Position numbers and translations under genes: made by a program. A stretch of 11,352 nucleotides of DNA. Origin: S015-6 sp964384945. Lineage in GTDB: Bacteria > Desulfobacterota > DSWW01. The stretch is taken from positions 1-11,352 of the forward strand of contig CAYLMK010000050.1 of the NCBI GenBank assembly GCA_964384945.1, given 5' to 3'. The stretch's first letter is position 1, and every line of letters starts with the position of its first letter. Under the pieces are notes generated by a model. That model worked only from the letters and a program-made list of their open reading frames with translations. It was not told the origin of the DNA and made no database searches. Shown here in pieces: positions 6,187 through 11,352 of the stretch.

Positions 6187-6597
6187 TCACTCCTTGCCGG
6201 CCTGTGAACAGAAATCGGAGAAGTCGTCGATATTCGCGGTGCACTGGTCGAAGAGCTGGCCGTCGTCGATCGTCCAGTAGCGGTGAACGAGGCTGTTCCT
6301 TAGATCGGCAAGCCTGCGGAGCTTGGTTGCCAGGGCCGGAGCGATCACCCCGTTCTCTCCGGCTTTTACGATGCAATCCACATAGCCGCTGCACGCCACA
6401 CCCTTTGTCTTCGCGAGCAGGTGCTGGCAAAGATCGGCGATCGCCTCGACGGCCTGGATCAGAAGGTACTTGAGCGCAAGGGAGCCCTTCCTGTCCGAAA
6501 GGAACGCCTCCCTGCCGGCGGAAAGGATTTGCTCCATTTCAGCCTTCGCCCCCAGGATGTCGGCTATTCCTCTCGAAACCAAGTCAGCCTTCTTCAC
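6187..6597 (-). CDS. HepT-type HEPN-domain toxin RNase
   Basis: A 136-residue HEPN (DUF86/HepT) protein. It holds the catalytic and modification motif RX4HXY as RNSLVHRY (Arg100, His105, Tyr107) in LADLRNSLVHRYWTIDD. In characterised HepT/MntA pairs the Arg and His are needed for RNA cleavage, and the Tyr is AMPylated by MntA to switch the toxin off. All three residues are present, so the toxin appears intact. The likely start is GTG at 6597, overlapping the end of mntA by 14 bases; TTG at 6582 is another option. It reads second in the mntA-hepT operon and converges on the PIN operon. The rest of the chain is helical, as expected. Confidence 0.9.
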   Translation of the reverse strand: MKKADLVSRGIADILGAKAEMEQILSAGREAFLSDRKGSLALKYLLIQAVEAIADLCQHLLAKTKGVACSGYVDCIVKAGENGVIAPALATKLRRLADLRNSLVHRYWTIDDGQLFDQCTANIDDFSDFCSQAGKE

Positions 6598-7021
6598 GCA
6601 CCGCCTCCATGAACACATTGCGGAAATGAGCGTACTCGCGGTACCTGCGCCCCACGTCCTCGATGAAGGCCGCCTTCGCATCGTCGTTCCGGCTCGTGAG
6701 AGGGCGCCCGTTCCGGATCACCGCCATCTGGAAGGCAACCGGCGCGCCGTTCATGACCCGCACCTCGATCTCGTGGCCGAGGGCCTTGGAGAGATCAAAA
6801 GAGAGGTCGGATTCGAAGGCGATATCCTTCGGTGCGTCGGTGAGTACCGCGACATCGATATCCCGAAAGGATTCTTCCTCCACGAAGGAGCCGTGGAGGT
6901 AGGCAAGCAGGATGTCGGGCTCCTGAAGAAGCCGGTCCTTGATCGCCCGGATGAGCCGCTCCCGCTCCACCGGGGAGGCCGTACGCTTGGGGAGAAATCG
7001 CTTTTCCACAAAGGGACTCAT
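6584..7021 (-). CDS. MntA-type minimal nucleotidyltransferase antitoxin
   Basis: A 145-residue minimal nucleotidyltransferase, partner of the downstream hepT. The active-site signature is clear: HGSFVEEESFRDIDVAVL (43-60) gives GSF-x7-DxD with Gly44, Ser45, Asp54 and Asp56. A third acidic residue is probably Glu86 in HEIEVRVM. In known systems this enzyme transfers AMP groups to the HepT tyrosine and so neutralises the toxin. Antitoxin-first order with a short overlap is usual for the family. The start ATG at 7021 is preceded by a promoter-like element whose -10 box ends nine bases upstream, leaving little room for a Shine-Dalgarno sequence. The residues needed for activity are present. Confidence 0.9.
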   Translation of the reverse strand: MSPFVEKRFLPKRTASPVERERLIRAIKDRLLQEPDILLAYLHGSFVEEESFRDIDVAVLTDAPKDIAFESDLSFDLSKALGHEIEVRVMNGAPVAFQMAVIRNGRPLTSRNDDAKAAFIEDVGRRYREYAHFRNVFMEAVREEG

Positions 7022-7030
7022 GGCAGCCCA

Positions 7031-7059
7031 AGTCTATCGGAACCCGCCCTCGCTGGCAA
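7031..7059 (-). promoter_or_regulatory. Predicted promoter of mntA-hepT
   Basis: On the minus strand TTGCCA (7059-7054, five of six to consensus) and TAGACT (7036-7031, four of six) are separated by 17 bp. Nine bases lie between the -10 box and the ATG, predicting a 5' leader of at most a few nucleotides. Confidence 0.5.
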
Positions 7060-7112
7060 CGGTGACGATACGGAGAAGGAAATGGCGGGTGCGTAATGGA
7101 TGCATGCCCAAA

Positions 7113-7514
7113 TCAGCTCTCGACTATCTGTCCCGGCCTCTTCTTGCCCAGGTCGGTTCGGTCGAAATCGCTGTCAAAGCTCACAATCGTCAGTTCGTAT
7201 TCTGATGCGCAGGTGTACTGGTAAGCGTCATCGTAATCCATCTGAAATCTGTCGATGAAACGAATGATCTGCTCGGTGTCGGCGGGTTCAAGGCGCACGA
7301 GGCCAACCGATCCATCGACAAAAGCATCCTGGACGAATCGCCAGAGAGCGTCCCGGCGGTTCAGCCTGTCCATGATCAGACTCAAGGAGTGAAAGGAAAA
7401 ATCGGAGATCGGGAGCTGTGAGGCCTCGACATGGCTAAGAAAACGGCCCACCTCAGCCGAGCCGTTCTGGTCGAGGAGCCGCTCGAGCCATACGTTTGTG
7501 TCGACCAGGTACAT
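7113..7514 (-). CDS. VapC-like PIN-domain toxin
   Basis: A 133-residue PIN-domain protein, the toxin of a VapBC pair that would cleave RNA. The motifs are Asp5 in MYLVDTNVWLERLL, Asp95-Asp96 in FQMDYDDAYQY and Asp114/Asp116 in VSFDSDFDRTD near the end. The second conserved acid of classical VapC (a Glu in the helix near residue 43) is not seen: this protein has ISDFSFHSLSLIM (36-48), with Asp38 as a possible stand-in. I recall the same arrangement in other members of this subgroup, so it need not mean inactivity. It begins three bases after the stop of vapB (TGA TCC ATG), so the pair is cotranscribed. Confidence 0.88.
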   Translation of the reverse strand: MYLVDTNVWLERLLDQNGSAEVGRFLSHVEASQLPISDFSFHSLSLIMDRLNRRDALWRFVQDAFVDGSVGLVRLEPADTEQIIRFIDRFQMDYDDAYQYTCASEYELTIVSFDSDFDRTDLGKKRPGQIVES

Positions 7515-7517
7515 GGA

Positions 7518-7736
7518 TCAATCCCCACGCCATTCAAGAGCCTTTTTCTGCAATTCGAGCGAGGTGTATTGATCCCGGAATTCCCTGAGCGATCCGGCCC
7601 AATCCTGTCTGAGCTTGCGGCCTTGTTGCCTGGTCCGCTTGTTGAGGAGAAGGAGTACAAACTCCCGGATTTCCTTCCGGAACTCCGGAGGAACCTCTCT
7701 TATGAGTTCCTCCAGGGATTTTCCGTCGGTTTTCAT
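7518..7736 (-). CDS. VapB-like antitoxin (DUF2281 type)
   Basis: A 72-residue antitoxin placed directly upstream of vapC. Residues 7-33 (SLEELIREVPPEFRKEIREFVLLLLNK) form the helix typical of DUF2281 proteins. The C-terminal WAGSLREFRDQYTSLELQKKALEWRGD (46-72) is the conserved segment that contacts the toxin in this family. The ATG at 7736 is the natural start; another ATG four bases upstream is out of frame. No clear promoter was found in the 60 bases upstream, although related VapB proteins commonly repress their own operon. Length and gene order are normal. Confidence 0.85.
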   Translation of the reverse strand: MKTDGKSLEELIREVPPEFRKEIREFVLLLLNKRTRQQGRKLRQDWAGSLREFRDQYTSLELQKKALEWRGD

Positions 7737-7844
7737 GCATATCCCGAAACACAGTTGGGTTCGAACGAGACGCTTGACTCACCGACCAAAGCGTATCGGA
7801 CGCGCAGAACCGTGTCAACGGTCGGGAGGGCGACATCCCCGTCC

Positions 7845-8030
7845 TCGTGCAAGCGGGGAATACGGGGTGTGCGACACCCTCACCCTGGCCCTCTCCCTGA
7901 GGGAGAGGGAACGGCTGGGAGCGCAAGAGATCCCCGCCGGAGCCTGTCCCCGCAGAGGCGGGGACGGGGAATGCAGCGCAGTAGTGGAACCGCCCCGTGG
8001 CCGTCATCCCGGCCCGTGTGCGGAGCGCGT
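7845..8030. repeat. Repeat cluster upstream of vapBC
   Basis: It opens with half of the palindrome frame (GCGGGGAATACGGGG, 7854-7868). A complete CACCCTCACCC plus CTCCCTGAGGGAG module follows (7868-7910), then a variant palindrome GTCCCCGC-AGAG-GCGGGGAC (7947-7966), and the first arm of the CCCGGC hairpin (8008 onwards). It runs straight into direct repeat copy B. The module at 7868-7910 is repeated almost identically at 8162-8204. No gene is seen. Confidence 0.8.
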
Positions 8031-8159
8031 GCGAGCCGGGATCTCTTGTGTGCAGTAGCCTTCTGCGCCTCCTGGCCGTCATCGCTGCGGAGGCAGGCAT
8101 GTCCTGGGCGCAGTAGCGTTCCTTCTCCCTCGCCGGGGGAGAAGGTCAGGATGAGGGGG
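8031..8159. repeat. Long direct repeat, copy B
   Basis: This is the second copy of the 129-bp sequence at 4931-5059 (seven differences, offset 3,100 bp). After it, copy B continues with CTGTGTCACACCCTCACC, whereas copy A continues with CTGTGTGACGCCTCACCCC. The homology therefore extends slightly beyond the aligned block with one indel. Confidence 0.9.
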
Positions 8160-8161
8160 CT

Positions 8162-8395
8162 GTGTCACACCCTCACCCTGGCCCTCTCCCTGAGGGAGAG
8201 GGAACGCAGGGGAGCGCAAGAGATCCACGGTTTCGTGGGGGAATACGGCCTCCCGGCGAGGGTCTCGCAACGTCCCCCTTTGGGGGATTTTTCGCAAGGT
8301 GCCTGGAGCGGCGGAGATTGCGAGGAGCCGCTGGCGCAACGGCGGCCCCGGCGCTTCAGTTGCCGTCATCCCGGCCAAGGCAGCCCGCGGGCATG
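8162..8395. repeat. Repeat cluster before the TPR gene
   Basis: It holds a CTCCCTGAGGGAG module (8162-8204) and a palindrome copy in which stem changes are paired (CCACG-GTTT-CGTGG, 8225-8238). A copy of the GGCGAGGGTCTCGCAA...GATTGCGAGGAGC module follows (8254-8328), and finally a GTCATCCCGGCCAAGGC fragment near 8364. It ends 20 bases before the -35 box of the TPR gene. No gene is seen. Confidence 0.8.
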
Positions 8396-8414
8396 TTTTC
8401 AATGATTTCAGGGC

Positions 8415-8443
8415 TTGACAAGGAGTCACAAATTTGTTTTACT
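8415..8443 (+). promoter_or_regulatory. Predicted promoter of the TPR/LysM gene
   Basis: A perfect -35 TTGACA (8415-8420), a 17-bp spacer and TTTACT (8438-8443, four of six) precede the ATG at 8451 by seven bases. Transcription start would fall at about 8450, so the mRNA may be leaderless. A second hexamer TATACA (8443-8448) is too far from the -35 box. AGGAG at 8421-8425 is about 25 bases from the ATG, too far to serve as its ribosome binding site. Confidence 0.55.
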
Positions 8444-8450
8444 ATACAGT

Positions 8451-9887
8451 ATGAAACGCGCACCCGTTTTCCATCTTCTTCTCCTTGCGGTGGCGCTCCT
8501 CCACTGGGGTTGCGCGACCGGCCACCGCGAGAAGGGGAATTCCTTCCTCGCCGAGGGCCAGCACCATCAGGCCGTCCGGCACTTCACCCGGGCGATCGAG
8601 TCCGCACCGGGGGAAGCCTCCTCCTACCTCGATCGCGGCCGCGCCTACCAGGCCGCCGGGAAGCTCGACTCGGCCCTTCGGGACTACAACCAGGCCCTGG
8701 CGCTCGACCCGGAGAACCCCGAGGCCCTGGCCTGCCGCGCGGGCGCGTACCACGAGGCGGGTCAGTACGACCTGGCGGTCCTGGACTACTACAAGATCCT
8801 TGCCGCACGACCGGACGACGCGGAGTCTTACAACGGCCGGGGCAGGGCCTACCTCGCCGCGGGAACCATCGACTCAGCCATCGAGGACTTCGACCGGGCG
8901 CTCGAACTCGACCCCGGCCATGCCGCCGCCCTGGGCAACCGGGCAAGGGCGTTCGCTGCCCTCGCTCGGTACGACAGGGCCATAGAGGACCTGCACGAGG
9001 CCATCCGGCTCGACCCGGACCGCCCGGAACTTTACAAGAGCCGTGGCGACGTGCGGCTCGCCAGGCAGGAATACGACGAGGCGGTTGAGGACTTCACGGC
9101 CGCGATCGCGCTCGACCCCCGCGACGCCGAGGCTTACGGCAACCGTGGCAGGACATACGCGTGCAAGGGCGACGTGAAGCGCGCCTCCGCGGACTTCAGG
9201 ATCGCCGTGGGCCTGGACCCCAAGCTCGCGATCACGTACAGCCGCCAGGGATACGAGGCATTCCAGGCCGGCAACTTCCAGCTTGCCTGCGCCATGGGCT
9301 CCTCGATCGCGTGCGGCATGTGCGGAGAGCCGAAGGCCTCCGCGCACGTGGGCGCCCCGCGGGCCGCCGCAAAGGCGCCGGCTCCTGCTGCAGCGAGACC
9401 CAAAGCGGCCGAAGGCCGGGGGGTCGTGCAAGGGAAGGCCGCAGCGGCGCAGGCGTCCGGAGCCGGGCGACAGACGGCATCAAAGAGCACGGCCTTCGCG
9501 GCCCGGGCCTCTCAGGCCGAAGGGCAGGCGGCTCCACAGACCGTGGTCGCAAGCTTGAAGGACAGCGCGGCCCGGGGGCCGACGGCTGCCCAGACGTCAG
9601 GCGTGGAGGCCTCCGCCCTGGCATCGGCGATTGCCGGCACGACGGTGCAGATGCCCAGCACGTCCTCTCCCCCCGCAGAGCCTGGTGCAGCGATTGCCCA
9701 CGCGCCCTCGCCGGCCCCTGTTCCGGAGCCTGCCCAAGAGCGGACCCACGTCATCCAGCCGGGCGAAAACCTCTTCCGGATCGGCCTGCGGTACGGAATC
9801 CCCTGGACCGCCCTGATGGAGTACAACCGCCTCCCCGACCCGAACGCCATCTGCGTCGGCCAGAGACTCAGGATCCCCCCGCTATAA
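8451..9887 (+). CDS. TPR-repeat lipoprotein with C-terminal LysM domain
   Basis: A 478-residue protein, probably exported. MKRAPVFHLLLLAVALLHWGC (1-21) is a signal peptide ending in a lipobox-like LHWGC, so Cys21 may be lipidated; -3 His is not ideal. About seven 34-residue TPR units follow (25-260), with clear YxxxGRAYxAAG and ALxLDPxxxEA signatures, then a partial one. Next comes a Cys cluster (Cys280, 288, 291 in CAMGSSIACGMC), an Ala/Pro/Ser-rich flexible linker (298-430) and a LysM domain (433-477, HVIQPGENLFRIGLRYGIPW...GQRLRIP) that binds peptidoglycan. It may scaffold envelope proteins at the cell wall. ATG at 8451 was chosen over TTG at 8415, which overlaps the -35 box and would put charged residues before the signal peptide. 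Monocistronic. Confidence 0.9.
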   Translation: MKRAPVFHLLLLAVALLHWGCATGHREKGNSFLAEGQHHQAVRHFTRAIESAPGEASSYLDRGRAYQAAGKLDSALRDYNQALALDPENPEALACRAGAYHEAGQYDLAVLDYYKILAARPDDAESYNGRGRAYLAAGTIDSAIEDFDRALELDPGHAAALGNRARAFAALARYDRAIEDLHEAIRLDPDRPELYKSRGDVRLARQEYDEAVEDFTAAIALDPRDAEAYGNRGRTYACKGDVKRASADFRIAVGLDPKLAITYSRQGYEAFQAGNFQLACAMGSSIACGMCGEPKASAHVGAPRAAAKAPAPAAARPKAAEGRGVVQGKAAAAQASGAGRQTASKSTAFAARASQAEGQAAPQTVVASLKDSAARGPTAAQTSGVEASALASAIAGTTVQMPSTSSPPAEPGAAIAHAPSPAPVPEPAQERTHVIQPGENLFRIGLRYGIPWTALMEYNRLPDPNAICVGQRLRIPPL

Positions 9888-9934
9888 GTCGCGGCAGCCC
9901 TGAGATGCCCGCATAGGAGCCTGTGTTGCGCTTC

Positions 9935-10271
9935 GTCATCCCGGCCCGTGTGCGGAGCGCGCGCGAGCCGGGATCCAGAAGTCTGCGTCAATGACAGCCG
10001 TAAGTACGTGGCGCCGGGACTGGATTCCGGACGTCGCCCGCTCTGCGGGCTCCTCCGGAATGACAGACGACTGCGGCCCTCTGCGAGGGCCGCGCAATGT
10101 CCCAGATTGGCGGAGATTGCGAGGAGCGAAGCGACGAAGCAACCCCCCAGCGCAGTGGCGGGACATTTCGCGGGTGGCGGGGGATTGCTTCGCTCCGCTC
10201 GCAATATCCCCACTTGGCTTCCGCGGGGATGACGGCGCCGGGGGATTGCCACGGCCCTCTGTCGAGGGCAT
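9935..10271. repeat. Repeat cluster between the TPR gene and the DUF4258 operon
   Basis: It includes a CCCGGC...GCCGGGAT hairpin (9940-9974), a GGATTCCGG...CCGGAATGAC hairpin (10021-10063) with inner GCCCGC/GCGGGC, the GGCCCTCTGCGAGGGCC pair (10075-10091) with its GCGAGGAGCGAAGCGACGAAGC tail, and two further GGGGGATTGC modules (10188-10211 and 10240-10271). One contains GATTGC-ttcgctccgctc-GCAATA. No gene is seen; open frames here are repeat translations. Confidence 0.85.
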
Positions 10272-10274
10272 GTG

Positions 10275-10499
10275 CTATCCCGATGCTTCCTTATCCGCCC
10301 TTTGAACAATCTCAACCAAAGAGCGAAGAGCCCTGTTCACCGCGCGGGAACTCGAGAACACCTTGGCAACGTCAGGTTCGAGAATAACCACGTTGCTTCC
10401 TTTGGCGTAGCGCTTTGCATACTTCCCGCACACACCCTTAGAAAAGTCGTATTCTTCCCGCATAGCTGGTTCTGTCCGGGTCTTATTGGTCTTCTTCAT
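10275..10499 (-). CDS. Antitoxin-like small protein with MREEYDFSKG motif
   Basis: A 74-residue basic protein. Its core MREEYDFSKGVCGKYAKRYAKGSNVVILEPDVAKVFSSSRAVNRALRSLV (13-62) resembles a widespread family of small proteins, often called hypothetical or antitoxin-like. These share MR-EYDFS-(x)-GKYA and a ribbon-helix-helix-like NVV(I/V)L-PDVA-VF-(x)-AVN-AL ending, which suggests a DNA-binding antitoxin. No nuclease partner is directly fused or adjacent; the DUF2283 gene ends 61 bases upstream on the same strand. The ATG at 10499 has a purine-rich AGAGAGAAGAAG upstream; ATG at 10463 (residue 13) is an alternative and would start exactly at the conserved core. Cys24 in the GVCGKYA motif is where I would expect Arg. 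Confidence 0.75.
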   Translation of the reverse strand: MKKTNKTRTEPAMREEYDFSKGVCGKYAKRYAKGSNVVILEPDVAKVFSSSRAVNRALRSLVEIVQRADKEASG

Positions 10500-10560
10500 A
10501 GATCTTCTTCTCTCTTTTCGTTGCAGGCCGGGCACTGATTCGACTGGTTACGAGACGCCG

Positions 10561-10776
10561 CTAAGGCTTTGTCATGCCAACATTCTCCAGCACGACCTGC
10601 TTGAAGACGGCCGCTTCGCCAAGGGACTTCATGGCGTCGAGGATTTCAATTCCCGCCAGGCGGCCTTCCGCGTCGTAATCCGCAGCAATGCCTTCAGCCA
10701 GATGCTTTGTTGTCACGGTCGCTTCCTTGAAACGGATATATAGGGCGTCCACTTCTCTATCGTAAGTGATCCTCAT
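10561..10776 (-). CDS. DUF2283 protein, putative antitoxin
   Basis: A 71-residue DUF2283 protein. The family pattern is complete: ITYDREVDALYIRF (3-16), a Thr-rich strand (20-24), EGIAADYDAEGRLAGIEILDA (28-48) and a short tail. These small beta-rich proteins are commonly found beside DUF4258 genes and are thought to be antitoxin or partner components; direct biochemical evidence is limited. It starts 11 bases after the DUF4258 stop codon, with GAGGGAA overlapping that stop serving as the ribosome binding site, so the pair is cotranscribed. ATG at 10776 was chosen because the open frame further upstream overlaps the DUF4258 gene. Confidence 0.88.
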   Translation of the reverse strand: MRITYDREVDALYIRFKEATVTTKHLAEGIAADYDAEGRLAGIEILDAMKSLGEAAVFKQVVLENVGMTKP

Positions 10777-10787
10777 TGTCTGTTCCC

Positions 10788-11054
10788 TCAATAGTAGTAA
10801 ACATAAACGGTTACCACTACGACCCTTTCCTCTTCCTCGACAAAAATCGGGCGAACCCGCTTCTTTGCATACCTCCTGTTGTTCCACACCGCGTCAAATG
10901 CGAAATCCTTTTCAGCCTCCAGTCTTCCTCGCTCTGCATCTTCCCAGCGGCTGGTTTGGATCGTCTCTATCACTTCTTCTTCGGCGGCGCCTCGGTATCG
11001 AAGTTGATCTCTGGCATGACCGGACAGGAGGATCGGCTTCAAGTCATGCATCAT
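10788..11054 (-). CDS. DUF4258 protein, putative RelE/BrnT-like toxin
   Basis: An 88-residue DUF4258 protein. It has the family's N-terminal ILLSGHARDQLRYRGAAEEEVIETI (8-32), with His13 and Arg15, then W(E/K)-rich linker residues, KDFAFDAVWNNRRYAKKRVRPIFVEEEERVVVVTVYVYYY (49-88) and a terminal beta hairpin. The fold is predicted to be related to small RelE/BrnT-like ribonuclease toxins; activity for this family is inferred. ATG at 11054 was taken, with a second ATG immediately after. It is first in a minus-strand cluster with DUF2283 and the 74-residue gene, downstream of a -10-like TAGAAT. The tail ends in four aromatic residues (YVYYY). Confidence 0.85.
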   Translation of the reverse strand: MMHDLKPILLSGHARDQLRYRGAAEEEVIETIQTSRWEDAERGRLEAEKDFAFDAVWNNRRYAKKRVRPIFVEEEERVVVVTVYVYYY

Positions 11055-11111
11055 TGTGAGACCGCCCCAACTGGATGAACCGATGAGACCGCAACGGCCT
11101 TAACGACCGTA

Positions 11112-11140
11112 ATTCTAGCATTTAGCCCAGGGGCGTACAA
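11112..11140 (-). promoter_or_regulatory. Predicted promoter of the DUF4258-DUF2283 operon
   Basis: On the minus strand TAGAAT (11117-11112, five of six) lies 17 bp downstream of TTGTAC (11140-11135, three of six). Transcription start near 11105 would leave a leader of about 50 nt. The stretch 11055-11155 is free of the repeat modules. Confidence 0.45.
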
Positions 11141-11155
11141 ACTCTCCCTCTCAGG

Positions 11156-11352
11156 AGCGCGGGGATGACGGTGCCGGGGGATTGCTTCGCTCCGCTCGCA
11201 ATATCCCCACTTGGCCTCCGCGGAGATGACACACACTGCGGGGAATGCGGCGAAAGGCGAGGCCTGTCCACGCGTAGGCGGGCAATGAGGGGGCCACTGT
11301 CACACCCTCACCCCGACCCTCTCCCTCTCAAGAGGGAGAGGGAGTGCAGGTG
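11156..11352. repeat. Repeat cluster at window end
   Basis: A GCCGGGGGATTGCTTCGCTCC...GCAATATCCCC module (11172-11209) followed by TTGGCCTCCGCGGAGATGAC nearly repeats 10188-10230. Then come a GCGGGGAATGCGG fragment (11239-11251) and a CACCCTCACCCC module ending in the palindrome CTCCCTCT-CA-AGAGGGAG (11321-11338), which runs to the window edge. No gene is seen. Confidence 0.8.

Noticed and set aside
8415..8450. TTG start 12 codons upstream for the TPR gene
   Set aside because: It coincides with a perfect -35 box and would put charged residues ahead of the signal peptide.
8584..9624. Minus-strand and second-frame open frames over the TPR gene
   Set aside because: They are Arg/Pro-rich shadows; the plus-strand frame has clear TPR and LysM motifs and a promoter.

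Overview
This is a GC-rich chromosomal window from what looks like a Gram-negative, probably proteobacterial-grade organism. A member of the former Deltaproteobacteria or a related phylum would fit. The hints are a lipoprotein-type TPR/LysM protein, sigma70-like promoters and dense GC-rich palindromic intergenic repeats. No rRNA, tRNA or phylogenetic marker is present, so the assignment is tentative.

Layout. 1-805 holds no convincing large gene: it is a mosaic of palindromic repeats followed by an AT-richer, hairpin-rich stretch (505-805). 911-1093 encodes a 60-residue excisionase-type helix-turn-helix protein closed by a strong terminator (1157-1195). After more repeats and a three-copy 23-bp repeat (1406-1473), a minus-strand operon (4397 down to 1511) encodes a complete ABC-2 type exporter: two permeases and one ATPase. 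4398-5200 is a second repeat block with a recent 226/126-bp tandem amplification. 5213-7736 carries three toxin-antitoxin-like loci: a PIN-domain protein with a small partner (plus strand), HepT/MntA (minus) and VapB/VapC (minus). This segment is bracketed by two ~129-bp direct repeats, about 95% identical (4931-5059 and 8031-8159). 8451-9887 encodes a TPR-repeat lipoprotein with a C-terminal LysM domain. 10275-11054 is a minus-strand cluster encoding a DUF4258 protein, a DUF2283 protein and a 74-residue antitoxin-like protein. Repeats fill the remaining spaces.

How the pieces fit. The ABC operon and the TPR/LysM gene look like ordinary envelope functions. Most other genes are small, paired, toxin-antitoxin-like modules set between repeat clusters, so 5-11 kb reads as an accessory island. 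No obviously new multi-gene machine is visible. The best candidates for a second look are the PIN/67-residue pair, the DUF4258-DUF2283-74aa cluster, the direct-repeat-bracketed toxin-antitoxin block, and the repeat family itself. That family resembles a type I-E CRISPR repeat and shows stem-preserving changes, but it is not a CRISPR array. Three genes also have predicted -10 boxes only 7-9 nt before the start codon, suggesting leaderless or near-leaderless mRNAs.
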